A stretch of 64,000 bases of DNA from Flectobacillus rivi (GCF_030056655.1 NZ_JASHIE010000019.1:91160-155159), one strand, 5' to 3'; counted from the stretch's first letter, positions 34,061 to 44,873 are shown. Notes: a model not told the origin generated them from the letters alone. Numbers and translations are program-made.

Positions 34061-34273
34061 CTAAATTTCGGAAACTCGTTCAACACGGAAAGAGCCCTTT
34101 GTTCCAGAAATAGTAATGATATTTTCGCTATTTCTCTCACGGTCGATAGCCGTTAATAATTGCTCAGCCATGTTGGCATCGGACAAAATCAATTTTGAGT
34201 TTTTTCCCAAAACTGGATAGTCTGATTCTGCTGAACCAAATAAAAAAGCCATGATATTTTTAAGAAGAGCCAT
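34061..34273 (-). CDS. Small hypothetical protein
   Basis: 70 residues from the ATG at 34273 (a TTG at 34300 adds nine). Soluble, with a final strand KGSFRVERVSEI. The family is not recognised. It runs in the same direction as the membrane protein 45 bases downstream and may be cotranscribed with it. The 34274-34630 gap contains a CTCATAATTCTGCACTAAC-type word repeat at 34506-34530 and no other gene. Confidence 0.6.
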   Translation of the reverse strand: MALLKNIMAFLFGSAESDYPVLGKNSKLILSDANMAEQLLTAIDRERNSENIITISGTKGSFRVERVSEI

Positions 34274-34630
34274 AATCACGTAGTATTTAACATCATTCAA
34301 AATGGAATCTAAACAAATTTACATTCGTATTGCTAATATAACTATTTTTTGAATAAAATATTTTGTAAAGGACAAGTAAGTTTGGAGTCTTGAATCATGA
34401 GATTTTGGTGTATTCTACTGTAAATGAGATAATTACCTTTGGTGGTAACTGAGGCTCGACTTTTGCGAATGTAATAGGTTGATAACTAATGTTTTGTAAT
34501 TGTTCCTCATAATTCTGCACTAACATTAAAAATAGATGGATGCTAATTACTTTGTGCGTGTTCACTTTTCACTTTGATTCTTAGCCTTTACCTTTGTTTT
34601 CTTATTTCTTACCGAGGACTACAACCAACC

Positions 34631-37537
34631 ATGATTGAAAAAAAATTATTAGCATACTGGAAAACGTGTTTGGCGCAAGCCATGAAAGCCTATATTGATG
34701 TAGAAGTAAACGAAAAGATTCGTTTTACTGCGGATGTTTGGCGCTTGGGAATGATTGATGAACAAGTATGCGAAACATTTTTTCAGGAACAAGAAAAAAA
34801 ACGTAACTACGAAAAAGGCATTCGCTCAGACAAAGATCCTAAATGGGAACGTCCCGAGGCTTTACAGCTACTAGTTTCGCCCAGCTATCTCGAACCCCAG
34901 CGAGAGGAGCATCTGTTTTTTACACCAAAACCTATTTATCCTTTTTGGTTTCCGATTTTGCTGCATCGAGGAGGTCATTTTTCGATAGTTGATGAATACT
35001 ATCCAATTGTTCCTCGGGAATGGATGAGTCCAGTGGGGAATGAAGATACCGATTTTGTTTTCTGTCAATTAGACTCGCTTGAAGAGCTGTTGTCGAATGA
35101 TAGGAATACTTTTTTACGTTGGGAAAATTATGTTGAATACCTCGAAGAAAGCTTTTTCACTTTGCGAGGACAAGCCATAGATGAGTTTTCGGAAGATGAT
35201 TATCGTGTGGTTTATGAAACTACGATAGTCGTTCCCGAAAAAGATATGCAGGCGGGTGCAGCCATTGTATCCTTGTACGAACATCTCGAAAATGCCAAGC
35301 AATTACCTTCCTTATTGAAGGATATGATTGGTTTGAAAGAACAAAAAAACTTTACCTCACCTGTGGTAGTTTCACAGTGGTTGGAAACCCATTTACAACA
35401 TTTGGGACAAATGGGCGGTGCTTTTCCTTTAAGTATTTCTCAACGAAATGCCTTGGCAACGCTCAATCAAGAACGAAAGTCAAAAGTGTTTGCCGTGAAT
35501 GGTCCTCCAGGAACAGGTAAGACTACATTAATCCAGAGCATTGTTGCTAATCAAATGGTGCAAACTGCCATTCAAGGTCAAGATCCTGCTATATTGTTGG
35601 CGTGTTCTGCCAATAATCAGGCGGTGTTGAATATCATTGAAAGTTTTAAACCTGTTCGTGCTGAAGGATTTCAAGATTTACAAGAGCGTTGGTTGCCTGA
35701 TTTAGAAGGATATGCTACGTATTTGCCAGCAAGAAATAAAAACGAAAAAGAACTCGTCAATATCAATTATATGAAATTGGACGACTCTGGACTCTTTGCT
35801 CGTCTCGAAGAAGAAACCTATGTAGAGAAGGCTGAAAGGTATTTTCTTAACATGGTCGAGCGATATACCCACAAGCGTACAGATGATATATCGGAAGCTT
35901 ATTTTTGGTTGCAAACGGAGATAAAGAACCTTCAAAAATCACTAGAGGAAGGAAGAATTTTATGGAAAATCGTTTGTGAAAAAATGGCAGAATTTACCCA
36001 GCGTTCGATAGACCCGAAACATTGGGCTGATTTAGAAGAAAATCAGGATTATTGGGTGGCCATTGAGAGTAGTATCGAAGACCAACTGTATCATATTCAG
36101 GCTACTGCCAGACCGATGATTCGACAAACGGTTTTGAATTTAGAACCACTAAAAGATACGTCCAGAAGTCGTTTGAAAAGTTTTTTTGAAACAAAATTGA
36201 AGTTGATTCAAGAAGTCGTGAAAGCTTGGGCTGTATGGGAAAAATGGAAGCGTCAGTACGGAATTTTCTCTAACCCTTGTACGGATGAGGAAAAAGTTTG
36301 GGAAAAGGATTTTTTGAAGCTACGACAGTTTAATAGTCGTAACCAATATTTTTTTGACGAAGTAGATACCCAAATTAGATATAAAGCCTTTTTACTGGCA
36401 ATTCATTATTGGGAAGGGCGTTGGCTTGAAGCTATCACCGACCAGCTCAAAAATGAGTCACCCAATAAAGGTTTGGCTGGTCGCAAACTCATGTGGCGTA
36501 CCCGTGCCATGCTGACACCTTGTTTTGTGAGTACCTTTTTTATGGCGCCTCGTTTTTTCTCGTATCTCAAATTTGCAGGAGAAAATGAGGATGGAACTAA
36601 AAAATGGGAAACACCTCCCATGTTAGAGTTTGTTGATTTTCTGATAGTTGACGAAGCAGGTCAGGTAAGTCCAGAGGTGGGTTTGGCAAGCTTTGGTTTG
36701 GCAAAGCAGGCGGTAATTGTTGGCGATATTCAGCAGATTGAGCCTGTTTGGAATACCATTTTTAAAATAGACTTAGGAAACTTACTGAAAAACGAATTGA
36801 TTGAAAATGAGCAAGATGCGTTTTTAAGTAAACTACAAGAAAAAGGTTTTACGGCCTCAAGTGGCTCGATTATGAAAATGGCCTTGGAGGCGACAGATGT
36901 TTTTGACCCGATTAGTGCGCAAAAAGGAATTATGTTGTTGGAGCACCGTCGTTGCCATCCTGCCATCATTAGCTATTGCAACGATTTGGCTTACAAAGGA
37001 CTTCTGAAGCCTATGAAATTATCGGATGCCTCCCAACAAATTTTTCCTCCAATGGTATTACTCGACCAACCAAGTAGTTCGACTGTAAGAAATAAAGAGA
37101 GATTTAATGAAGAAGAAGCAGATGAAATTTGTCGCTGGTTATTGACCAACAAAAGTACTATAGAAAGGCACTATACCGAAAAAGCAAAGCAGTATAAGCG
37201 CATCGAAGAGTTGGTTGGGATTATAACACCATTTAGAGGTCAACGAAAAATTTTATATAAAAAACTAAAAAAAATAGGGATAGATACTCACCTAATGAAA
37301 ATAGGCACGGTTCATGCTTTACAAGGAGCAGAGAGAGAAATTATTGTTTTTTCTCCCGTGTATGCCCAAGATGATGCGGAGGTATTCTTTTTTGATAGGA
37401 AAAACCGACCAAATATGCTAAATGTAGCTGTGTCAAGGGCTAAGAGTAGTTTTGTAGTGATAGGGAATGCTGGGGTTTTTCAGAAAAATCCAACTTCACC
37501 CTCAGGAAAACTCTATCAGTATCTTTCCAAAATTTAA
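34631..37537 (+). CDS. Large SF1 helicase (Upf1/DNA2-like AAA domains)
   Basis: 968 residues from the ATG at 34631 (the TTG at 34574 would add a hydrophobic 19-residue extension). Walker A GPPGTGKTTLIQS at about 290-302, Walker B DEAGQVSPE near 673, motif III/IV region VGDIQQIEPVW, EHRRCHP, GIITPFRGQ, HALQGAEREI near 894 and VAVSRAKSSFVVIG near 932. A long insertion (about 330-600) is partly coiled coil. The family unwinds RNA or DNA; in bacteria such proteins occur both as housekeeping enzymes and in defence loci. No nuclease domain is fused, and no neighbour makes a known system. Confidence 0.9.
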   Translation: MIEKKLLAYWKTCLAQAMKAYIDVEVNEKIRFTADVWRLGMIDEQVCETFFQEQEKKRNYEKGIRSDKDPKWERPEALQLLVSPSYLEPQREEHLFFTPKPIYPFWFPILLHRGGHFSIVDEYYPIVPREWMSPVGNEDTDFVFCQLDSLEELLSNDRNTFLRWENYVEYLEESFFTLRGQAIDEFSEDDYRVVYETTIVVPEKDMQAGAAIVSLYEHLENAKQLPSLLKDMIGLKEQKNFTSPVVVSQWLETHLQHLGQMGGAFPLSISQRNALATLNQERKSKVFAVNGPPGTGKTTLIQSIVANQMVQTAIQGQDPAILLACSANNQAVLNIIESFKPVRAEGFQDLQERWLPDLEGYATYLPARNKNEKELVNINYMKLDDSGLFARLEEETYVEKAERYFLNMVERYTHKRTDDISEAYFWLQTEIKNLQKSLEEGRILWKIVCEKMAEFTQRSIDPKHWADLEENQDYWVAIESSIEDQLYHIQATARPMIRQTVLNLEPLKDTSRSRLKSFFETKLKLIQEVVKAWAVWEKWKRQYGIFSNPCTDEEKVWEKDFLKLRQFNSRNQYFFDEVDTQIRYKAFLLAIHYWEGRWLEAITDQLKNESPNKGLAGRKLMWRTRAMLTPCFVSTFFMAPRFFSYLKFAGENEDGTKKWETPPMLEFVDFLIVDEAGQVSPEVGLASFGLAKQAVIVGDIQQIEPVWNTIFKIDLGNLLKNELIENEQDAFLSKLQEKGFTASSGSIMKMALEATDVFDPISAQKGIMLLEHRRCHPAIISYCNDLAYKGLLKPMKLSDASQQIFPPMVLLDQPSSSTVRNKERFNEEEADEICRWLLTNKSTIERHYTEKAKQYKRIEELVGIITPFRGQRKILYKKLKKIGIDTHLMKIGTVHALQGAEREIIVFSPVYAQDDAEVFFFDRKNRPNMLNVAVSRAKSSFVVIGNAGVFQKNPTSPSGKLYQYLSKI

Positions 37538-37623
37538 CTTTTTTGCTTTGCTTATAGCGGATTGGTTATGAAGTGAAACCCGAATTATGTTGAACTTTGG
37601 AATGAAATTTTTGCGTTAATTTA

Positions 37624-37676
37624 TGGAGTGTGACTAATTTTTCAAGAGACCTTACGTTTGAAAAATTATGGCACTC
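37624..37676. repeat. Imperfect inverted repeat in the helicase-kinase spacer
   Basis: GGAGTG...AATTTTTCAA and TTTGAAAAATT...CACTCC face each other with about 11 bases between. It is in the 37538-37851 gap, where nothing else stands out. Confidence 0.4.
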
Positions 37677-37851
37677 CTCTTCAGAAGAAAATATTGTTAA
37701 CTAAATGCGTCCAAACGGGTAGTTTTTTCGTAAATAAGATTTTGGCAAGATTTCGTACTATCATAACCACTAATTCCCCGATACGAAACTTCCTAAAGGG
37801 CTATCACAGAGCCGAATTTTGTTAACCAGTACACTTCTGCTTCAAATCTAT

Positions 37852-40800
37852 ATGAATCAATTCAATCAACATAACGACACACATCTTACCACAACTTCAG
37901 GGTTTTCAGAGTTTGTTTATGAGTTTTTTATTAAAGATTTATGGACTTGCTCAATTGATAACCTTGAGAGTTTTTGGTTTGCGCCCCAATTAGTAAAGTT
38001 TTTGGGCTATGAAAGTGTGCAAAATTTGGCTCATCATCCCGAAGCATTTCACCCCGAAGATAAAGAAGAATGTATTGCCTCGTTGAAGCATTTTGTACAA
38101 ATGCATCAGCCTGTGTTGGTCTTGGAGTTCAGAGCCAAGCACTTTTTTGGTGATTTGATATGGATACGAGCAAAGTGTGGCTGGAGCGACAATGCTGATG
38201 GAAAGGAAATGATGGTTTATTTCGAAAATATTACTTCCCTCAAAATCCAGCAAAAAATTCAAAATAACTTAGTGCTTACAAGTCAGTGGGGAAACAACGA
38301 AGGACAGCTACAATTATCTAAAGAAATCGTTGCCAAAAGTAGTCAGATGGCTAATATTGGTGCTTGGCAAATAGAGTTGCCAGGGTATCAGATAAAGTGG
38401 ACCAAAGAGGCTAGAGAAATATTGGAGGTTCCTGTTGACTTTGATTTAGATGTAGAAGGAAGTTTAAGCTTTTATAAAGACCCACAAAGCAAATCTGTTT
38501 TATTCGAAGCATTCAAGTCCACCGTCGAAACAGGTATTCCGTTTGACATAGAGCTGCATATCGAAACTTTTACTAGTAAGAAAAAATGGATTCGTATCAT
38601 TGGTGAGGGAGAATTTGAAGGGAAAAAATGTAAAAGACTTTATGGTACATTTAAAGACATCACTAAGGAAAAAGAGAACGAAGTAGAGATAAAAAATACC
38701 AACAAACTCTTCAAAAAACTTTCTAACCAAGTGCCTGGAGGTTTGTATCAGTTGAAACGATACCTCGACGGGCGTATGACAATTGTGTACTGTTCGGAGT
38801 CGTTGTTTGATTTGTTTGAAACTTCAGTAAAATACAAAGAAACAAGCTATGTGGAGGCGTTTTCGAGAATTCACAATAAGGATTTAACAGGATTATTAGC
38901 CACTATTGAAGAGTCTTATCAAACTTTACAGGTAAAATCTATTGATTTTCGTTTGGTTTTACCACAAAAAGGAAAAATTTGGGTTCGTAGCGAATCTACA
39001 CCAGAGCGTGTGGAAGATGGCGTAATTTGGCACGGTTACTTACACGATATTACCAAACAAAAAGAAGCAGAATTAGAAATTGTTCGTTCAGAAGCAAAGT
39101 TTCGAGCGTTGTATGATTCTACCAGCGATGCGGTTTTGGTACTTTCTCAGTATAAATGCTTTGATTGTAATCCTGCCGCAATTCGACTTTTTGGGGCTAA
39201 ATCTAAAGAATCTCTTTGTCAAAAATCGGCTCTTGACTTATCTGCTTCATTTCAAAAGGATACAGAGAATATTGCGGATACATTAAATGAACATGTATTA
39301 CAGTGTCTGCAAAATCAAAGTCATCAGTTTGAATGGATTTGTCAAAAACAAGAAACTAACGAAACCTTTTTGGCAGAAGTATTTTTGTCAAAACTTAATA
39401 TTGAAGGCGAACAGTTGATTCAAGCAGTTGTGCGGGATATTACCTCACGCAAGCAAATAGAGCAACAATTACATAATGCCAGAGAGCACGCTGAGGCAGC
39501 CAGTAGAGCCAAATCAGAATTTTTGGCAAACATGAGTCACGAAATTCGCACTCCTCTGAACGGTGTGATTGGGTTTACGGATTTGTTGATTAGGACGGGT
39601 TTGAATGAAATGCAAAAGCAATATGTGTCAACGATTCACCATTCGGCACATTCTCTCTTGGATGTAATCAATGATATTCTTGATTTTTCAAAAATAGAGG
39701 CTGGCAAACTTGAACTTTCGTATGAACAAATAGATGTCTTCGAATTAGGAAGTCAAGTGGTGGATTTGGTAAGTTATCAAGCGCATCAAAAAAACTTGGA
39801 GGTATTGCTACGTATTTCGCCAGCTATTCCGAGGTATTTGCAGGCAGATGCTGTTCGATTAAGACAAATTTTGGTGAATCTTTTGGGCAATGCGGTCAAA
39901 TTTACCCATCATGGCGAAATAGAGTTGAAGGTGGAGCTTGTAGAGGCCATAGATCTAAATCACAACATATTAAGGTTTGCTGTGCGAGATACAGGCATTG
40001 GTATTGCACCTAAAAATATTGTGAAAATTTTTGAAGCTTTTTCTCAAGAAGATGCTTCTGTGACAAGACGATTTGGTGGAACAGGTCTTGGATTGACTAT
40101 ATCTAATAAACTGTTGTCGTTGATGAACAGTCAGCTACAATTAGAAAGTGAGTTGGATAAAGGGAGTACGTTTTTCTTCGATGTCGAGTTCGAAAGTCAT
40201 GAGGATGAGGATATTGCCTTTGATTTACAAGGAACTTTTTCTCATGTCTTGGTCGTTGATGATAATAGCAGTAACCGTGCAATTTTGGAGGAGATGTTGG
40301 GTATTTCTGGTATTTATGCTAAATCTGTAGAATCTGGAACCAAAGCTATTCAGTTCTTACAAGAAAGACCAGAAGATGCTGATCTGATTATTATGGATTA
40401 CCACATGCCTGAAAGAGATGGCTTAGAAACAATCCGAATTATTCGAGAAGAGTTACGCTTGAATATACCAATTATGCTTTTGCACAGCTCGTCAGACGAC
40501 GATGTGGTGATAAAAACTTGTGAGTTGCTTGATGTTGCCAAAAGAATGGTGAAACCTATTACCATTCATAAGCTATATGAGGCAATACTTCAAATAAGTG
40601 GACGTTCTAAAGACAATAGCATTAACTTTGATAGAGTCAGTGGTGACAATAATCTGATGAAATCAGGGGATTACACAATTCTGATTGCGGAAGATAATAA
40701 TGTGAATATGTTTTTGGCACTGACTGTCTTAAAGGCAGTACTACCAGAAGCTCATATCATAACTGCTGAAAATGGTCGTGAAGCTGTAGAAATGTACGAA

Positions 40801-41424
40801 AAACACGCACCTAATTTGATATTAATGGATATTCAAATGCCAGAATTGAATGGCTATGAAGCTACCCAAATCATCCGAAGTAAAGAATTTATTAAACACA
40901 CACCAATCGTTGCGCTCACAGCAGGTACAGTAAAAGGCGAGCAAACCCGATGCTTAGAGGCTGGTATGGACGATTATATAATGAAGCCATTCGTGAGGGA
41001 TACCCTCGAACGAGCGCTCAATAAATGGCTCAAGATAGAACAGAACATGAATAATCCGATTGAAACAGCCTTACTTAGTTCGATTGACACTCAACATTTA
41101 GATTTTGCCGATTTGTCTAAAAGAATGGGAGACGACCCCGAACTTGCCAAAGAAGTATTAGAAATGGTACTTGTGCAGTTTGAAACCATTACAAGTCAAT
41201 TCCAAATGCTAATTGATGACGAAAACCTGATTGCTCTCAATAAATTAGGACATAAAATGAAAGGAACCGCTCTATCGGCAGGTATGCGAGAGTTAGGAGT
41301 GAGAGCTGGGAAAATAGAAAAACTAAAAGTATTTAATCCGGAAGAATTCAAGAGTCTTTTAGATGAATTTGATGCTGAAATAGAAATAATAAAGCCACTC
41401 ATTTATCAGATTCTCAACAGCTAA
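37852..41424 (+). CDS. Hybrid histidine kinase: PAS repeats, HisKA, HATPase, two receivers, HPt
   Basis: 1190 residues from the ATG at 37852 (TTG 37819 rejected). Four or so PAS/PAC modules fill about 1-540 (PAC ends such as GTFKDITKEKENE and HDITKQKEAELEI). HisKA has LANMSHEIRTPLNGVIGF (His563), HATPase has NLLGNAVKFTHHG and GGTGLGLTI. Receiver 1 has Asp849 (IIMDYHMPERDG), receiver 2 Asp993 (ILMDIQMPELNG), and the HPt has His1134 (KLGHKMKGTALSAGM). No membrane span is seen, so it is a cytoplasmic phosphorelay protein. No output regulator is adjacent, so the final target is elsewhere. Confidence 0.95.
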   Translation: MNQFNQHNDTHLTTTSGFSEFVYEFFIKDLWTCSIDNLESFWFAPQLVKFLGYESVQNLAHHPEAFHPEDKEECIASLKHFVQMHQPVLVLEFRAKHFFGDLIWIRAKCGWSDNADGKEMMVYFENITSLKIQQKIQNNLVLTSQWGNNEGQLQLSKEIVAKSSQMANIGAWQIELPGYQIKWTKEAREILEVPVDFDLDVEGSLSFYKDPQSKSVLFEAFKSTVETGIPFDIELHIETFTSKKKWIRIIGEGEFEGKKCKRLYGTFKDITKEKENEVEIKNTNKLFKKLSNQVPGGLYQLKRYLDGRMTIVYCSESLFDLFETSVKYKETSYVEAFSRIHNKDLTGLLATIEESYQTLQVKSIDFRLVLPQKGKIWVRSESTPERVEDGVIWHGYLHDITKQKEAELEIVRSEAKFRALYDSTSDAVLVLSQYKCFDCNPAAIRLFGAKSKESLCQKSALDLSASFQKDTENIADTLNEHVLQCLQNQSHQFEWICQKQETNETFLAEVFLSKLNIEGEQLIQAVVRDITSRKQIEQQLHNAREHAEAASRAKSEFLANMSHEIRTPLNGVIGFTDLLIRTGLNEMQKQYVSTIHHSAHSLLDVINDILDFSKIEAGKLELSYEQIDVFELGSQVVDLVSYQAHQKNLEVLLRISPAIPRYLQADAVRLRQILVNLLGNAVKFTHHGEIELKVELVEAIDLNHNILRFAVRDTGIGIAPKNIVKIFEAFSQEDASVTRRFGGTGLGLTISNKLLSLMNSQLQLESELDKGSTFFFDVEFESHEDEDIAFDLQGTFSHVLVVDDNSSNRAILEEMLGISGIYAKSVESGTKAIQFLQERPEDADLIIMDYHMPERDGLETIRIIREELRLNIPIMLLHSSSDDDVVIKTCELLDVAKRMVKPITIHKLYEAILQISGRSKDNSINFDRVSGDNNLMKSGDYTILIAEDNNVNMFLALTVLKAVLPEAHIITAENGREAVEMYEKHAPNLILMDIQMPELNGYEATQIIRSKEFIKHTPIVALTAGTVKGEQTRCLEAGMDDYIMKPFVRDTLERALNKWLKIEQNMNNPIETALLSSIDTQHLDFADLSKRMGDDPELAKEVLEMVLVQFETITSQFQMLIDDENLIALNKLGHKMKGTALSAGMRELGVRAGKIEKLKVFNPEEFKSLLDEFDAEIEIIKPLIYQILNS

Positions 41425-41440
41425 AATAGCATTTTGCCAT

Positions 41441-41472
41441 AAGGCTATCTCTGAAAAGGGATAGCCTTTTTT
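41441..41472 (+). terminator. Intrinsic terminator after the hybrid kinase gene
   Basis: AAGGCTATC (41441-41449) pairs with GATAGCCTT (41460-41468), followed by T's. Confidence 0.85.
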
Positions 41473-41561
41473 ATTTGCGGTGTGTAGTCGATGAATTTTT
41501 GTTTTCATTCAGAAAGTCTTTAAGTTTGAAGAATAACTAAACATTTCAAAAAATACCACCC

Positions 41562-41990
41562 ATGCAAGAGCAAAATTTTCAAAATCACTCCAAATATGTA
41601 CTTGGCTACCATGTAATCACGTCAGTGTTGTTATTAGGAGCGCTGATTACCGCCATTATTTATACCGTCAAGAATGGCAGCGAACAGGCTGTACTCGCAA
41701 TAACACTCCTATTGACAATAGCAGCGCTTTTAGGGGTATTTTGGTACACAAGAGTGTTTGCGCTACGTGCACAGGATAGAGCAATTCGTGCGGAAGAAAA
41801 TTTACGTTACTTTGTTCTTACAGGTAAACTTTTACCATCAAATTTGCGAATGGGACAAATTATTGCCTTAAGATTTGCACCAAACGAAGAACTTATCGCC
41901 TTAGTCGAACGAGCAGCTACAGAAGCACTTTCTGCAAAAGAAATCAAGCAAGCTATTCAAAACTGGAAGCCAGATTATCATCGAGCATAA
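41562..41990 (+). CDS. DUF6526 family membrane protein
   Basis: 142 residues. Two membrane helices (YHVITSVLLLGALITAIIYT and AITLLLTIAALLGVFWYTRV) are followed by a conserved soluble tail RAQDRAIRAEENLRYFVLTG...GQIIALRFA.DEEL typical of DUF6526. The function is unknown. It stands alone between terminator-bounded genes. Confidence 0.85.
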   Translation: MQEQNFQNHSKYVLGYHVITSVLLLGALITAIIYTVKNGSEQAVLAITLLLTIAALLGVFWYTRVFALRAQDRAIRAEENLRYFVLTGKLLPSNLRMGQIIALRFAPNEELIALVERAATEALSAKEIKQAIQNWKPDYHRA

Positions 41991-42151
41991 GAAAATACTT
42001 TAGTGTGAGTGCCTAGTGAGGTAGACTAAAAGTTTGAATATGTTTCATAGAAAACGATAGAAAACATTTTGCCGATCGCCCATAGCTGACAGCCAAGTGC
42101 CCAATAACTTACCAATTTTATCACCCAATTATTTCAATTCTATAAATACTT

Positions 42152-44704
42152 ATGAAAAAAAAATCAATAACATGGCTACTTTTTTCACTTCTTATTACAC
42201 TGTGTTTAGAAGGAAAAGCGCAAAAAAAAGTACCTCTTTTTAATTCAGAACAACTGGAGATTTCTTGGAAAGTTACCGATAATGCTTTTGAAGGAAAACG
42301 ACAATATGTATCTGTTTTTACACTAAAAAATACAGGTAAACAGGCACTTCCAAAATCGGGTTGGAGTTTGTATTTTAACTATATCCGAGATATAGACCCT
42401 AATTCTATTTCATCCAATATTGCTATTGAACATATCAATGGTGATATTTTCAAATTGAGCCCTAAAGCTAATTTTGCTGGACTAGAAGCTGGAAAAACCT
42501 TAGATATTAGTTTTCTATCTTCCGAAATTTTTGTCAATATAGCCGATGCACCATTTGGATTATATTGGGTCAATGAGCAAAAGCCAGAGGAAGGGAAAAC
42601 GATTCAAAAATATAATGTAATAGCTCCAACTGAGGACAAAGTCGGGTATTTGACCTCCGCTCAATTGTATGAGAAAAATGCCTTGATTCATCAACTCAAT
42701 GCCAATGATTTGCCCCCAATTTTTCCTACCCCCCAGTTTTATCAAAAAACTAATGGAAATTTTGAGTTAAATGCAGCTACTTCAATTGTTGCACCTTCAG
42801 AATGGAAAACTGAAATCAATTATTTTCAGGAGGATTTACAAAAGGTTTTGGGTAAAAAATTACTAGAAACTTCTCTGGCAAGTGCTAGTTCGATTGTATT
42901 TAAAAAACAAGCCGACTTGGCTGAGGAGGCATATCATTTGAGTGTGACGCCAACACAAATTACCATTAGTGCTTCCAGCAGAAAAGGGGCTTTTTATGCT
43001 ATCCAATCGCTCAAGGACTTATTTCCAGTCGCAGTTTGGAAAAATAGTGTGGAAAAAATCCAGATTCCATGCTTGAAAGTGGAAGATGCACCACGATTTG
43101 GTTTTAGAAGTTTGATGCTAGATGTAGCAAGAAATTTCCAAAAACCTGCTGAGTTAAAACGTGTTTTGGATTTGATGTCAACTTACAAACTGAATGTATT
43201 GCATTTGCACTTTATCGACGATGAAGGTTGGCGATTGGAAATTAATGGTCTACCTGAATTAACAACGGTTGGCGCCAATCGTGGGCATTCATTAGATAGT
43301 AAAAACTTCCTTCCTGCTTCCTTTGGCGCAGGCCCGAATGCAGGACAAAGTTCAGGTAGTGGTTTTTATAGCAGAGCAGAGTTTATTGATATCTTGAAAT
43401 ATGCCACAGACCGCCATATTCAAATCATTCCTGAAGTGGAATCTCCTGGGCATGCCCGTGCTTCGATCAAAGCCATGGACGCTCGATATGAGAAATATAA
43501 AGCGCAAGGCAATATGGAAGAAGCCGAAAAATATTGGCTTCGTGACCCTGAGGATAAATCGCAATATCGTACTGCACAACTTTGGACAGATAATGTAATA
43601 TGCGTGGCTCGTCCATCTGTTTACACTTTTCTCGAAAAAGTAACCGACGAAATTATTGCCATGTACAAAGACGCTGGCGCACCATTGACAACTATCCACT
43701 TTGGTGGAGATGAAGTGCCTGCTGGTGTTTGGGAGCAATCACCGCTTTGTCAGGCATTGGTAAAAGCTGACCCGACCGTTGACAATATTGATGATTTGTG
43801 GTATTACTATTTTGGGAAGATTAATACATTTCTCAAAAAGAAAGGACTGTTTTTGTCTGGTTGGGAAGAGATCGCCATGCGTAAAACGCAATTGATGGGA
43901 CAAAAAACAATGATTCCTAATCCTCGTTTGGCAAATGAAGGTTTTCAGGTAAATGTTTGGAATAATATGATTGGTTGGGGCAATGAGGATTTACCATATC
44001 GCTTGGCGAATGCGGGCTACAAGGTGATTTTATCCTGTGTCAGCAATATGTATTTTGATTTGTCTTACCAAAAAACGTACGAAGAGCCTGGCTATTATTG
44101 GGGTGGCTTCGTAGATGTCGATAAACCTTTCTACTTTATTCCTTTTGATTATTTCAAAAACTCGACAGAAGACAGAAGAGGTAATCCAATAGAACAAAGT
44201 TATTTTGTTGGAAAAGACAGACTAACAGATTTTGGGAAAAGTAATATCGTCGGAATACAAGGATTGCTTTGGAGCGAAAACGTTAAATCGCCAGAAAGGT
44301 TGGAATATATGTTGCTTCCCAAAATGCTAGGATTAGTGGAAAGAGCTTGGGCGCCCGACCCTCAATGGGCACAAACTGCCGACAATCAGCTATCTAAAAA
44401 GCAATATCAAGAAGCTTGGAATGTGTTTGTTAATACCATTTCTCAAAAGGAACTTCCTAAGATCGAATCTTTATCAGGAGGCTATCAGTTTAGAATACCT
44501 ACAGCAGGCGCAAAAGTGGAAAATGGTAAAGTACATGCCAATACCCAGATGCCTTCCTTTGAAATTAGATATACTGTAGATGGCTCGGAGCCAACTGCCC
44601 AAAGCAAATTATACACTGAGCCGATTTCTGAGAAAGGAATTATCAAATTGAAGGTGTTTTCCCCAAATGGAAGAGGAGGTAGAAGTATAGAAATCAAAAA
44701 TTAA
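42152..44704 (+). CDS. Beta-N-acetylhexosaminidase, GH20
   Basis: 850 residues with a signal peptide (cleavage near GKA-Q). Domains in order: CHB_HEX carbohydrate-binding domain (about 28-165), GH20b (about 185-305), the GH20 TIM barrel (about 310-740), and a C-terminal chitobiase-type domain (about 770-850, RYTVDGSEPTAQSKLYTEPI). The catalytic pair is Asp520-Glu521 in HFGGDEVPAG. It releases terminal GlcNAc or GalNAc by substrate-assisted catalysis from chitin oligomers, peptidoglycan or glycans, in periplasm or outside. No other chitin genes are near. Confidence 0.95.
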   Translation: MKKKSITWLLFSLLITLCLEGKAQKKVPLFNSEQLEISWKVTDNAFEGKRQYVSVFTLKNTGKQALPKSGWSLYFNYIRDIDPNSISSNIAIEHINGDIFKLSPKANFAGLEAGKTLDISFLSSEIFVNIADAPFGLYWVNEQKPEEGKTIQKYNVIAPTEDKVGYLTSAQLYEKNALIHQLNANDLPPIFPTPQFYQKTNGNFELNAATSIVAPSEWKTEINYFQEDLQKVLGKKLLETSLASASSIVFKKQADLAEEAYHLSVTPTQITISASSRKGAFYAIQSLKDLFPVAVWKNSVEKIQIPCLKVEDAPRFGFRSLMLDVARNFQKPAELKRVLDLMSTYKLNVLHLHFIDDEGWRLEINGLPELTTVGANRGHSLDSKNFLPASFGAGPNAGQSSGSGFYSRAEFIDILKYATDRHIQIIPEVESPGHARASIKAMDARYEKYKAQGNMEEAEKYWLRDPEDKSQYRTAQLWTDNVICVARPSVYTFLEKVTDEIIAMYKDAGAPLTTIHFGGDEVPAGVWEQSPLCQALVKADPTVDNIDDLWYYYFGKINTFLKKKGLFLSGWEEIAMRKTQLMGQKTMIPNPRLANEGFQVNVWNNMIGWGNEDLPYRLANAGYKVILSCVSNMYFDLSYQKTYEEPGYYWGGFVDVDKPFYFIPFDYFKNSTEDRRGNPIEQSYFVGKDRLTDFGKSNIVGIQGLLWSENVKSPERLEYMLLPKMLGLVERAWAPDPQWAQTADNQLSKKQYQEAWNVFVNTISQKELPKIESLSGGYQFRIPTAGAKVENGKVHANTQMPSFEIRYTVDGSEPTAQSKLYTEPISEKGIIKLKVFSPNGRGGRSIEIKN

Positions 44705-44740
44705 TTTGCTCTGATATTAGGAATATCTTGACAGTAGTAT

Positions 44741-44782
44741 CAAAAAAGGCGTTCGAAAAACTATTTCCGAACGCCTTTTTTG
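44741..44782. terminator. Bidirectional terminator, partial symmetric module
   Basis: CAAAAAAGGCGTTCG (44741-44755) with CGAACGCCTTTTTTG (44768-44782), followed by a right-side GACGCAAGCATTGCGTCTC palindrome at about 44798-44816. The left-side palindrome is missing. It lies between convergent genes. Confidence 0.85.
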
Positions 44783-44873
44783 ATACACCTCTTTAGACGC
44801 AAGCATTGCGTCTCTACAGCGGGAATACTAAATTTTAGAATAATTACTCATTCTCACAATTAAACCTTTCCGA

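Noticed and set aside
34571..34630. Longer TTG start for the helicase
   Set aside because: The added residues are hydrophobic and unlike helicase N-termini; the ATG at 34631 fits better.
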